64,000 nt of DNA from Molanna angustata (lineage: Eukaryota; Arthropoda; Insecta; Trichoptera; Molannidae), in contig OY754968.1 in assembly GCA_963576475.1 (NCBI GenBank), positions 17,372,734 to 17,436,733 on the forward strand, given 5' to 3'. A model generated the notes under the pieces. The model searched no databases, had not been told where the DNA came from, and saw only the letters and a list, made by a program, of their open reading frames with translations. Positions 47,339-58,592 of this stretch are shown here, piece after piece (position 1 is the first letter of the stretch; each line of letters begins with the position of its first letter). A program made the translations under genes and the position numbers.

Positions 47339-49018
47339 GTGAGTTTAAAATTTTCGCGCGCTTTATTTCTTGGCTGGCAATAAATTGTGGTTTTTCATAC
47401 ATTTTTCCATAACTTTTCCGTTTTTTTCAATAATATTTCGAATTGGTGATTTTTATTTAGTAAAAGTGTACATATTTATCAAATAAAGGATATTATTTAT
47501 TGTTTTCATTAATTTGTTTGTTTTTTTTGTGTTAATTTATAAATTATATCACTTTTTGTAAAATGTGTGAAGTTTCTTTTTTGTGTGAAAGCAAACTTTG
47601 AAACTTTTAAAGTTTAATAAATAAAGTTATATACGATATTTTTTTACTAGCGATATTTTGGTATTTTGAAATTGAAAAATATGAAATAAAACAGATATAG
47701 GTTAAGTTAAGATGAAATAATTTTAATATTAATTCATAATTAAACTGATTAACTAGGATTTAACTGTTGTTTCTTGGGATGTCAAGAAACAACAGTTGTT
47801 GTTTCGTTTCAGAGCTCAATATTTAAATAAGTACATACATACCATCACAAATGGTAACCAGCGACGGGTGTGCAATACCTTATAAAAGGAAGCACCACAT
47901 ACCTATAATGGCAGATTTTATAATTACTACAAAGCATATACCTATTCACTCACTGTTAAAAATTCAATCTAAATAAATTAAATCACTTAGAATGTTTCTA
48001 TTAACAAATGAGATAGGTATGTAAAACGGTTGAAAACTAAAAATTATTTAGAAAGGAATGCAGGAAGGGACTGCCAAAGGAAAAATTTGTGACATACAAA
48101 TCGCTTAATCCTTTATCTGATTTTTGCGTAGCTACTCGATGTGTTTTCGTAATATTACGCTACTTATACTATTATAAAGTTAATAAAGAAAATATTGGTA
48201 AGGCTAAATTAAAATATAACAAACCGTAATTGAGATTATTGAATACAAAATCACTGAAATTCTTAATGATCCTAGGCATTACTAAAATGTTAATATATCA
48301 ATAATTACACTGTAAAATCGCCCATTATTTTAGCCTAATATTTTTGAAAACTTCCTAGATAACTGTTTTTTATAACTTTGATGTACAAACTAGTTTTTTT
48401 CGACAAATAAATCCGAAAACTATTCATATAAGTCGTTATTCTCTATACAAAAATAATGTTTTCTGCCAACCAAACGTCAAAAGTCCCGCGGAAAAATGAC
48501 TCACATTCGATTCATACAAAATTTGCTAACTACGACATCTAGTATATTATATGAAAACCTATGCTATCTGTCAGCAAATAAAAGTTGATCTTGATTATTT
48601 ATGATGGTTCGCTAAGACGTTACAAATTAATGTATCGTAATGAATCGTGAAGATTAATATTATTGCTAGCTATGTACGTAGTTACGTGCGATAGATACCT
48701 AGTGCATAGTGGATGTATGTACGTGGTGCAGAACAGAGAGCGATGTCCCATACATTGTGCAACTTTAGAATACGAAAACGAGGCCAAGGAGTATCGTCTG
48801 CCGCGGCTCTTACCAATCATTTTGTAAATAGGAGTACGCAAATATTTCAATCATACAAATAATCAAATTGCCGATGCTGTGAAATAAATAAGGGACGTTG
48901 CGCAAAACCAAGTGACCGCGATTATATATATATATATATATATGAAAACTTTTCCTGCCTCTTACGTAATGTCACATCAACGGAAACAAATTGGTTCATC
49001 ATTTCACACATATGAAAT
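47339..49018. other. Non-coding stretch left of the LTR element
   Basis: AT-rich. It holds a copy of a dispersed repeat at 47845-47895, a hairpin (AACAACAGTTGTTGTTTCG area, 47760-47800), a (TA)n run at 48925-48945, and a segment at 48464-48545 that resembles the loop of the 12.2-kb palindrome. No gene seen. Confidence 0.6.
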
Positions 49019-49187
49019 TGTGGGGATTGAGGAGGCAAGCCCCTCTGGCTTGCCTATATAAATCCCCACCAACGACGAGCCAAGACAGTTCTCATTTAAC
49101 ATTCTCACTGGCAAGTCAATAAACACAATGTAACCCAATCAGCAGTTTCAATATCATCCCACTATAGGTACCCACCATACTTCTATA
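49019..49187 (+). repeat. 5' LTR
   Basis: Begins TGTGGGGATT. It contains the hairpin GGCAAGCC/GGCTTGCC (49034-49054), a TATA box TATATAAAT at 49055-49063 and a poly(A) signal AATAAA at 49118-49123. It ends CTTCTATA. Confidence 0.9.
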
Positions 49188-50949
49188 TAGTGGTGAAACC
49201 CGACGTGATATATACCTATAGTGGGAACAGTGTTGATGTTTAGAAATTTGGTAATTTGAGCCTTCGTGAACCGTGGACTAGATAACGAATTCGTCCTACA
49301 CGTTCGTCACAGTGCAAGCTTGCAAAAATAAACATCAAGCGATAACACCGCTGTGAAAATTCAATACTGCTGACACTTACTTTGTTTTGTCGTGAGAACT
49401 CATAATCTGAGAAGTGACTACTGCCCCATCGTGATGTCTACCACGCTACCAGCAACTCCCGCCTGCGAACTTTTCTGCATCCCGTCAAGCTAGATCCGCT
49501 TGACCACGACAACCCAAGCTGCTCGCTCTCGTCTCATCGCCTCCATGACAAATCCAAGCCGCTCGCTCTCGTGTCATCGCCATCATGACAAGCACAAGCC
49601 GCTCATCCGTATCTCGTCGACATGACAAGCCGAAACCGCTCATCCTTGTCTCATCGACACGACAAGCTGAAACCGTTCACCTCGCCTCATCGACAGGACA
49701 AGCTGCTTGAAGGAAATTTCTCTCAACCTTCGTGCTCCTGCCAGACATGGACTCATATCTTTGCTGACACACGTAAGAAATCTTACCGATTCACAACCAT
49801 GATGGATGACCTAGTGCGCACTTTACAGCTCCTGCAAAAGGAAGTAAAGTCACTAACAAGCATCCTCATCAGGCTATACTGGAATACCATTCCAAAGCTG
49901 TAAATCACTTGACACGCCGTAAGCAGCAAGCAAAATCAACAACACCATCTCGCTCATAGATTTCCTCTCCAACACCTTTTCCTCATCTGGAAGACGTCCT
50001 GCAACTACCAGTACATTTTGCAATACAACCCACTCAAGAAGTCCAAGATCCAACGTAGGATCAAGCCAAAAGCAAAGTAGAGCACGACCAAGAAACAATT
50101 TCTCTGTCCGGCCTACACAAACACCGGAAGCCCAGGATTACGTATGCCAGTACCTACAGCTACTCGATCTCTGGAATTCAACATCCGGTCAAGTTAACAT
50201 ACTTTCGTTCAACAAGAACCAACAGCAACCAAATCAACATTTTCATCAAATCGTTCTACCGTTCTAGTGTCCTCTAAGTGTTTTAAAAAAAAATAAACTT
50301 CTATTGTAACAAAAAAACTTCAGTCTTGAATTTACGCAATCTCGTTTATATTATTCGTGTTATCTACAACATACTATACAGTGTCAAAATACTCCTGCTG
50401 CATATGTAAACTTTTCAGTATCTACAATATCATACAAGCAAGATTTTTTATGTATTTCGTTAATTTCCATTATGCCAACTAATCATTCTCACACGGCTAA
50501 GTTCAGGTGTTTTTCCAAGGAACTGCAGACCTTGATTAATAACTGAACTTCAATCTCAGCAAACCTGATCAATTTGCTGACTAGAAAATTAAACATAAAA
50601 AATCTCGTTTTCTTTGTACCATTTTAATTTATTTTTCTTTGTAATATGATACGCAGCGCCCAATGCTTAACAGCAATCCGAATGTTATCTATTTATAATA
50701 TAGTCAAACAAGCAACACATAACATTATGCAATTTGAGACATTTCTTCATATCTTAATTAATAATATTTTTCCATTCAATGTACACATTGCACGATTCCA
50801 AGTTTCTCAAACTTTGAATATTTATTTTACATGTTTGATAATCTTTTATGTTCACACTGTTAAATCATACAATGTATTTTACTGTTTTTACAAATTATGT
50901 ATGTCAAATTTAATTGTTATATGTAGCGTTATCACTTAGAGGGGAGCAC

Positions 50950-51122
50950 TGTGGGGATTGAGGAGGCAAGCCCCTCTGGCTTGCCTATATAAATCCCCAC
51001 CAACGACGAGCCAAGACAGTTCTCATTTAACATTCTCACTGGCAAGTCAATAAACACAATGTAACCCAATCAGCAGTTTTAATATCTTCCCACTATATGT
51101 AGGTACCCACCATACTTCTATA
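50950..51122 (+). repeat. 3' LTR
   Basis: Identical to the 5' LTR apart from two substitutions and a 4-bp indel near the GTAGGTACCC string. This points to a recent insertion. Confidence 0.9.
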
Positions 51123-51242
51123 AAATAATAAGCTATAAAAGATTCAAATTTGTTTGCACAAATTCTACTTATAAGGTAGGTACCTACACAATACAAAATC
51201 AATACGCTTAGATTACCTATTATATTATAAGTCAAGAAACCA

Positions 51243-52070
51243 AATTTGTTTGCAGATGGAACATTGCACCCCGATCTGGTCTCCCTTTTATAACATACAT
51301 ATAAATAGAATAGAAAGAGTACAAAAAAGGTACCTTAAAACCCTCAACTACAAATCACACCTTCATTTTCCTAACTACACAGATTCCAGGAAATTTCACG
51401 GCCTTGAATCCCTTGAGAAACGAAGAACTCATAGCGACCTATCACTTCTACACAAAATAGTTAATAATTGTTTTGATGCTTCCCAAATAATAAGTAATAT
51501 GTCCAAAATAATAAGTAGTAAGATGGGTCGATGGCAGAGCGGTTAGCGCGCTGGACTAGTAATCCAGTGGTTGCGAGTTCGAATCCTGCCTCGACCGATT
51601 TCGTTCACCTATAACACAAGCATTTATTTGCTTATTTTAGGGAACGTAGGAAGATGTATATGTACTTGTCTAACAAGGACATTATATTCATTTAAAAAAA
51701 TATATATATACTATTTCATGTGCCAGGTAGAACGAGCAGACACTCAAATCTATTTCATATTCCACACTGTAGCACTAATCACAGAATTAATTCATGCTTT
51801 CCACGCATTTGTAAGCAGTATGACACAAAGTTTTACGACATTGATGTACTCAACAGCACATATCCGCAATATCGCAGGAGTATATCAGCAAAAACGTAGT
51901 GATACGAGGCATGAAATATACCAATCCCCTTTATTCCCTCCCCACTCCCCGCAATTCCTACATACCCCCATTATCTATATCCCTAGTTTTGAATTACTTA
52001 TCTTATTTATATTCTTTGCTATTTTTTTGAAGCTGTATACTTAAATTTTAATTAAGTTTTTAACTCACTC
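51243..52070 (+). mobile_element. Non-LTR reverse transcriptase C-terminus, split by a SINE
   Basis: The plus strand reads HCTPIWSPFYNIHINRIERV, KRYLKTLNYKSHLHFPNYTD and LLHKIVNNCFDASQI, the C-terminal part of a Jockey/CR1-type RT. Past the SINE at 51526-51700, 51720-51900 reads DVLNSTYPQYRRSISAKT, a tail of the same kind. No stop occurs before the SINE. The clade is tentative. Confidence 0.7.
51526..51700 (+). mobile_element. tRNA-derived SINE (family 1), best copy
   Basis: Positions 51526-51596 fold as a tRNA: acceptor GGTCGA/TCGACC, anticodon arm CTGGA-CTAGTAA-TCCAG with anticodon AGT (threonine), A-box TGGCAGAGCGG and B-box AGTTCGAATCC. The T stem has mismatches and no T-run terminator follows. 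A body shared with 17725 (ACAAGCATTTATTTGC) follows, then an A-rich and (TA)n tail. It is a SINE and not a working tRNA gene. Confidence 0.85.
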
Positions 52071-53408
52071 CACTGTATATGTTTTTTAAGCTAACTTGTC
52101 TTTTTTTTTATATTACGCATGTTGTGGGAACTATTTTGGCAAATTACTGATATTCTAATTGTTTTTATTTATTGATTATAAATTGCTGTATGTTTCCCCC
52201 CTAAATTAAATAAATTAATAAATTATGAATTATTGATATTATAGACAGTTTCAATTATTAATTCCTTTTTTAGCTTTGCATTGGTACGATTTCTCAGTGT
52301 TGTCCAATGGAAGAAACGGATTTGACAACAATTAGATCACACTAAGTTGGATAAATTAAATGCACAGTATTCGTCACAAAGTAAGGATAGTAAAAGTTTT
52401 TTTATAGGCCCCCAAAAACAATACCTACAGTGAGTTTTATAAAAGCCTCCGTATATTTACCAAGTAGCGAAATATTTAAAATTTCAGCAATTCCGTAGAA
52501 TTAAATTCGCCAGATTTTCAACTATGCAAACTTACAAACACAAAAACACGAAAGGAATGTAAAATTGTGTGTAATGCACAATAGTCTGTTTCAAAATAAT
52601 CTACATGTGCCTGTGAGAAAATTGTAAATTATTTCGAAAACATAACACTCTAAATAAATCTTGTATAAAATGCGACTCAATAGCAGTCGAACTTACTGAT
52701 TCCAAAATATTTATAAAAACCCATTTTATTTTATTTATGAATAACTGTTTTTCAATTTTTCGCCTGAAACTTACACGATAACATTTTTTGAATTAATATA
52801 TTTTGATTTAAAATAATAATAAAATCGGTATAATGCGATAGACTCATAATTCAGCAGATTTAATTAATTCTCTTCATATCAGAACTAACGTCAAATGTGT
52901 CAAAGGTTCATATTTCATTTCATGCATATAATTTGCGATGTAAATAATTAGGTTATCAATAGAATTGGAAAACAGGTATATTTTGTAAATGTTAACATTG
53001 TTTACAAAACCATTAAGCGTAATCATTGAAACCTGCTATAGTTTTCGCCAAATATCTTGAACCTAGCTTCCGGGTGTGCAGAACGTAAATCTGCGTATTT
53101 TTGCTTCGTTGGTATACGTGCAATTTGCTCTCCTTCTCGGCGAAACGAGTCAAGATATTTGGCGACAACTATACTACACACCGCAAGGGGAAAACGACTA
53201 TTGTAAAAAAAAACGTTCATGAAAATACACATATTGACTAAAAATTCATACCAGATATATTATGTGTTATTTAAATAATATTTATGTAGTATGTTCTATT
53301 TAAAAAATATTCATTAAATTACTGGTTATTGATAAGTATCTCTTTCAAGGATTCCTTGATATCTTAATGTGTTATGTGTTTGTTTTTATATATTAAATAT
53401 AAAACATG
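52071..53408. other. Non-coding stretch
   Basis: AT-rich without a recognised gene. A segment at 53035-53200 (TTGGTATACGTGCAATTTGC) resembles a repeat near 31790-31850 and 42250-42340 that contains ATACCAACCAAGC. The 13-bp duplication of the next element begins at 53409. Confidence 0.6.
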
Positions 53409-53469
53409 CATCTACCTACTTTTTTTTTTTTGGCTCTTCACCCGTTAAGAGTGTTCTCAGCCATCTAAG

Positions 53470-56400
53470 TTAAAATATTAAACTGTCAAAATAGAGAAAC
53501 CTATAACTGCCTGTGTCCCAATATAACTGCCATTTATTCATCAGACGGTATTTTGCGATTGGTAGGAGATCGTTTTGTGTAATATTGGGATGTGTCCGTG
53601 TGTTTCCATATGTTGCTCTCTTAGCCAATTCATCCGCTTTCTCATTTCCTGGTATACCACAGTGACTTGGTATCCATGCCAGACAAAGTTTTCTGTTTTG
53701 GTTGCATATTTCTTTAATTTTTTCCATATATCTATACAGTAGTGGTCATCACTATACAAAATAGGGGATTTAGAGAGTTTTTCGAGTGTACTTAAGGAAT
53801 CGGTCAATATTAATGTCTTTAAGAATCGTTTTTTATTTGCATAGTTCAAAGCCTCTATTATAGCTATACATTCTGCTGAGAATATTGTAGAATCTTTATG
53901 GAGAGTCAAAAGCAATTCAACTTTATCTGAATCACTAAATACTGCTGCTCCAGTATTGCTTTTGCAGTCCATTTTTGATCCATCCGTATAAAGTATTTTC
54001 CAGTCATTCCATTTGGATTCAATTACGTGTTTAAGTCTTTTAGATGCAAAAGCATCTGGAGTTATTCCTAATGAGTGGATTATGTTTGGCGACTCGATTA
54101 AATTTTGATAGGGTAATGAGTAAACTGGGAGTGTCTCAGATTTAATGAAATCCGATGAATATTGGTCTAAAAAGGTGAGGCTATTTACAAGAGGAGGGGA
54201 GATTTTATGTTTCCAAAATGGTGATTGATTTGTGAATATTTTAAGCATAGCGATTTTTCTAATTAGAGGGTGGAATTTAATAATATTGCATTTTAAAACA
54301 AATTTATCTGACAGATACTGTTTTCTCAGCTCAAGTGGTGGGTCCACGGCTTCCACCTGGAGTGCACATACCGGTGTCGACTTCATAGCACCCAATATAA
54401 GTCTCAGACCTTCAAATTGTATTCTATCTAAGCGTTGTAAATTTTTCTTGGAAATTGGACTAAGTAAAAACGCTCCATAGTCGATTTGACTGCGAACGTA
54501 TGATATATACCTACATTAATCGTAGAACAGAAGGGTGACCTCCCCACCAAGTACGGGTTACAGCTCGCATTGCATTTAGTCCAGACTGGCATTTGTTAAT
54601 GATATGTGTAACTTGAGAGTTCCAAGATAGTCTGGAATCCAAAGTGATACCAAGAAATCTTAATTCCGAAGAGACAGGGAGGATAATGTCATTTAGTTGA
54701 ATTTTTATATGTGGTATAGAGCGTTTTTTTGTAAACATAATGGCTTTACATTTGGGAGGACTGGGATTCAGGCCATTTTCAGATAACCACGAAGAAATAT
54801 TTTTGAGAGTATTATTCATAATGTTCTCCATTTGTTGGATTTTTTTCCCTGATACATAAATAAAAAAATCGTCTGCATATATCAGTAACTGTGCCGAGGG
54901 TAACAGTACATGAAAAATCTCGTGAATATAAATATTGAAGAGGATAGGGCTAAGGACTGACCCCTGTGGCAAGCCTCTGTCGACTTTTCTTTCTTGAGTA
55001 TCAATTCCTCGAATGTCGAGAATGATTTTTCTATCCAGGAGAATATTCATTATGAAGATGGCTAATTTTAGGGGGATTCCAATTCGGAGAAGTTTAGATT
55101 TAAGAAGGGAGAGAAGCACATTATCATATGCACTTGTGATATCTAAGCTTACTCCTATGACCTGTTCTTGTCTAGAGAAAGCTAAAAGAATATCCGTTGT
55201 TAAATTGGCTACACTTTCTACTGAGGATTTTTTTTTTCTGAAGCCAAACATATTGTACGGCAAAATATTTTTGTTTTCAACAAACCAATCAATTCGTCTT
55301 TTTATAATATGTTCTGTTAATTTAAGCAGAGTTGATGATAATGCTATTGGTCTGTAGTTGTTCAAAATTGGGATAATGAGTTGAGTTTTCCAAGATTCTG
55401 GGATAACCCCAGTATCGAACATTATGTTTATTAATTTTAAGAGATATTCAAGAATTTTGTCGCTACTATTATGCAAGATAATATATGGGATCCCGTCTAT
55501 TCCAGGTGAAGTATTTTTTACCACTTGTAAGACTGATTTTAATTCGTCTATTTGGAATGGGGCATCTAGCCAGTTACTGCTAGTATGTGAATATTGTAAC
55601 GAGATTTCATCGATGTTAACAGCATACGGTGGGGCCATTTTATTTAAGAAATCTTCTGACCATAGTTTAGGGCATGATTTAGAAGATGGGGTTTTGTATG
55701 AGCCACGAAATTTTCTGATATTATTCCAAACTTCTGAAATTGGAACTTGGATACTAAGTGATGTGCAGAAGTCTTTCCACCCTTTTCTTTTCTTGTTTTT
55801 GAGGAACCGTTTGACTTTAGCTTGAACATTTTTAAGATACAAGAAATTTTCAAGTGTCATGTTATGCTTGTAGTCTTTATATGCTTGCTTCCTAATTGAC
55901 GAATGTTCTTCGCACGCTGAGTCCCACCAAGGATGAGGTAAGGGATACTTTTTGAATTTGGGATTCTTTTTAGGTATAAATTTTTCTGATATTTCAATCG
56001 TTTTAAAAAATTCATCGTAGCATTCTTGTAGGTTTTCTATTGAGGGGGGAGTAAATGTTATATTGGGGTTGTTGGTGTAATGATTATATCCTGGCCAATT
56101 AGCTTTTCCAAAATTACAAACATTTTTATCGAATTTGTTGTTTCTTTTGGATTTTGAGTTTTCAATATGAGAGGTATATATGTATCTGTATGACGGTTGT
56201 GAATAATGCAAAATTATTGGAAGATGATCACTATTGAATGGGTCAGAAAGTATTTTCCAATTCAAGTATGGAGCAATATCGGGACTACATATTGTTAAAT
56301 CTACTGCGCTGATTCGTTGGTTTGGCACAGGGATACGTGTCGGTGATCCGTCGTTAATAATGCAAAGATTCAACTCATTTAGCAGATCAACTATAATTCT

Positions 56401-56841
56401 ACCTAATTTTGTGCATGATGATGAACCCCACATGTTATGGTGAGCATTAAAATCTCCCATAATTATAAAGGGATGTTTTATTCGAGAAATTATGGTTCTT
56501 AAAATATTTTTGGTGGGTTGGAAATTAGGAGAAATATAAATTGAGACAAAAGTTGTACCGTCTATTTCCGCAGCAACAACTTGTGATGGACAATTTATTG
56601 GTTTTAAATTTATCTGGTTAAAGAAAAATGTGTCTTTTATTAATAACGCAGCTCCACCTTTGCCATCATGTCTATTATCTTTTAGGCATTGGTAGCCGGG
56701 AATTTTGAATGTTTTTTCATCGCGGAGCCAGGTTTCAGATAGTGCCGCTATTTGAACCTGGTTCTCGGATAGCAATTTTAAAATAGAGTCTTTATTAGGA
56801 ATTGCACTTCTGCAGTTCCACTGGGCAATATTTAAGGCCAT
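53470..56841 (-). pseudogene. ORF2: endonuclease, reverse transcriptase, RNase H; two frameshifts
   Basis: ORF2 starts MALNIAQWNCRS. The apurinic-type endonuclease shows SETWL, GDFNAHHNMW, SAVDLTIC and SDHLPI. The reverse transcriptase shows GIDGIPYIILH, NNYRPIALSS, RGLPQGSVLSPILFNIYIHE and the YADD active site. After residue 776 a TAG appears at 54511, caused by an apparent 4-bp TAGG insertion. The protein text continues in the next frame (SYVRSQIDYGAFLLSPIS, then LRKQYLSDKF). RNase H follows with LYTDGSK, AECIAI and LTDSLS. A second shift near 53740 restores the original frame for WIPSHCGIPGNEKADELAKR, and the protein ends at 53470. Between TQLIIPIL and NNYRPIAL the usual KPGK-type loop is missing, a likely small in-frame deletion. 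The two frameshifts compensate each other. Confidence 0.9.
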
Positions 56842-56893
56842 TTTGTATGAAAGATTATACAGGGAATTATTGTGCGAGTTACAAGTTTAAGGT

Positions 56894-58387
56894 CTAATTT
56901 GTTTCTGTGATAGAGTTTGAATCGATATCTTCTTTATTTAGGTTGTTATTGAGTATATTGACAGTATTTTGTAAGGTGTTATTAATAAGTGCATCGTTGG
57001 ACGGTACTGAGATATAGTGTTCTGTGGTAAGGAGTTCATGGATCATATTGTATATGCAATTTAGAATTATTTCTTTACGACTATAATTAATGTCTTCAGG
57101 TATTATTGTATCTGGGGTAGTTTCATTTGTTAACGGGAGAGCACATCCATTTTTAGGTACTGGATGGTTTCCATTTGGTGCAATTAATAATGAGTTGATT
57201 TGTTTTTTATCCAAGTAAGGGGGGGTATTACTATGTTTTTTAAGATTATTTTTGTTTGAAGGGGTGATTACCCTCCATTTTGGCGTGAAATTATTTTGTG
57301 TTTCAATTTTGTTTGAATTGTTGACAGCTTTCGTTTTTTCTGAGTATGATATTTTCACGGAGGGAAACATTCCAGCTGCTTCGATATACGATATACTTTG
57401 GTCAGCCATTACTTTCTTAATGTTCCTCTGTCTTGTCAATTCTGGGCAATTTATATCGATAGCCTGGTGATTTCCCGAGCAATGAACACAAATAGTATTT
57501 TCTTGAGTTACATTACATGTGTTTCCAAGATGATGTAAAGTGCATTTAAAACACCTAGGTGCTGCAGATTTGCAGTTAGTTTTAGTGTGTCCGTATCTTA
57601 AACATTGATGACATTGAATAGTAGGGAATATGTAAGTTTCTACTGGTAGACGATTGTAAAAGAGGTAAAGGTGTGATGGGAGTTTTTGCCCTTCGATTGT
57701 GACCACAACAGTTTGAGATGGTTTCCATGTCGGGATTTCAATTTTACGGTCTCTGTAGTTAAGCCTTCGAATTTTTATTATTTTTCCGAATCCCGGAGGG
57801 ACTTCCAAATTACTTAATATTTCCTCGTCAGAAAGAGATGTAGGTATATCTTTTACAACTCCAAGACGAGTTACGTGAAAGGAAGGTATAAATGGTAAGT
57901 AGTTGTTTTGTTCTAAAATTTTGTTATTAAGAAAAGTATTTGCTGCTAAATAATTTTTGAATTCGATTGCAATTGTGCGTTTACCCAACGGCTTGATTTT
58001 TTTTATATTATCAATTTTATTTTTGTAGATAAACGAACCGAATGAGATAGCCTGTATTTGAAGACTTTCTCCCGCTACTTTCTTTTGTACATGTACAATA
58101 AATGGGGAAAGAGAGGATTCATTATACAGTAAAGAATTCTCTTGGTGTACTGAGGGGTTTATGTTTGGTTTGAATTTTTTGGATACTGAACTATCCAATA
58201 ATGTATTATCATGATCTATCGGTGTGGACTGGGCCTTACGAGTTTGTTTTGATGGCGTACATTCTAATACATTGTTATCTGTTGACTTGGCAACAACGTT
58301 ACTAGGTAACATTTCGCTAGCACAGCGCATGAAGCGCCGGCAAATTGTTTGCTTACCTACCTCCACTAAGCAATTGTTTTGACACAC
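56894..58387 (-). CDS. ORF1 (gag-like) nucleic-acid-binding protein
   Basis: 497 residues without interruption. It coats the element's RNA in ribonucleoprotein particles. Three zinc knuckles lie in tandem in the second half: CHQCLRYGHTKTNC, CFKCTLHHLGNTC and CVHCSGNHQAIDINCPE, followed by a QRNIKKVMADQSISYIEAA segment typical of Jockey/I ORF1. The central part (FGSFIYKNKI through LEVPPGFGKI) fits an RNA-recognition-like fold before the knuckles; this is inferred. ORF1 ends 52 bp before ORF2. It looks intact, unlike ORF2. Confidence 0.9.
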   Translation of the reverse strand: MCQNNCLVEVGKQTICRRFMRCASEMLPSNVVAKSTDNNVLECTPSKQTRKAQSTPIDHDNTLLDSSVSKKFKPNINPSVHQENSLLYNESSLSPFIVHVQKKVAGESLQIQAISFGSFIYKNKIDNIKKIKPLGKRTIAIEFKNYLAANTFLNNKILEQNNYLPFIPSFHVTRLGVVKDIPTSLSDEEILSNLEVPPGFGKIIKIRRLNYRDRKIEIPTWKPSQTVVVTIEGQKLPSHLYLFYNRLPVETYIFPTIQCHQCLRYGHTKTNCKSAAPRCFKCTLHHLGNTCNVTQENTICVHCSGNHQAIDINCPELTRQRNIKKVMADQSISYIEAAGMFPSVKISYSEKTKAVNNSNKIETQNNFTPKWRVITPSNKNNLKKHSNTPPYLDKKQINSLLIAPNGNHPVPKNGCALPLTNETTPDTIIPEDINYSRKEIILNCIYNMIHELLTTEHYISVPSNDALINNTLQNTVNILNNNLNKEDIDSNSITETN

Positions 58388-58592
58388 TTACAAAAAAAAA
58401 TAAAATAAATAAAAATGGAACGAACTCACCGGTTACGTGGGGACAATATTTTAACTAAGATATGTTCACATAAGCATTTAAACCACTTAAAACACCACCA
58501 CCACCACTTAAACCACTTAAAACATCAAAAACACAAAAAATATGAGGAGCGAACTACAAGCGTCGTGATTCATTCAGCGGCAATTCACGTCC
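58388..58592 (-). promoter_or_regulatory. 5' UTR / internal promoter region of the non-LTR element
   Basis: This leader of about 205 bp runs from the target duplication to ORF1. It contains a repeated TTTAAGTGGTTT motif and a GGTGGTGGT run (minus strand). Elements of this group usually carry an internal RNA polymerase II promoter here; none can be proven from sequence. Confidence 0.5.

Larger units (their letters stand above)
49019..51122 (+). mobile_element. Short LTR retrotransposon, non-autonomous
   Basis: Near-identical LTRs (49019-49187 and 50950-51122) bound a 1.76-kb interior. A putative primer-binding site TGGTGAAACCCGACGTGAT starts at 49191, three bases after the 5' LTR. A polypurine tract AGAGGGGAG sits at 50938-50946, just before the 3' LTR. 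The 4-bp duplication AAAT flanks both sides (49015-49018 and 51123-51126). No gag, protease, reverse transcriptase or integrase is present, so it must borrow proteins. The interior has tandem CTCATCGAC-GACAAGC repeats (about 49505-49700) and a 93-codon frame of unknown meaning (49622-49903). Confidence 0.9.
53422..58592 (-). mobile_element. Full-length I/Jockey-type non-LTR retrotransposon
   Basis: The 5,171-bp element is flanked by the 13-bp duplication CATCTACCTACTT (53409-53421 and 58593-58605) and ends in a poly(A) of about 10. It has a 205-bp 5' UTR, ORF1 with zinc knuckles, a 52-bp gap, and ORF2 with endonuclease, reverse transcriptase and RNase H. The CCHC ORF1 with RNase H in ORF2 points to the I clade. 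The intact duplication shows a recent insertion. Two frameshifts in ORF2 make this copy inactive. Confidence 0.93.

Noticed and set aside
49622..49903. A gag-like protein in the LTR element
   Set aside because: The frame overlaps tandem repeats, has no zinc knuckle or other gag feature, and starts far from the primer site.
51526..51596. A functional tRNA-Thr gene
   Set aside because: It folds as a tRNA with anticodon AGT but has T-stem mismatches, no terminator, and a SINE body shared with other copies.
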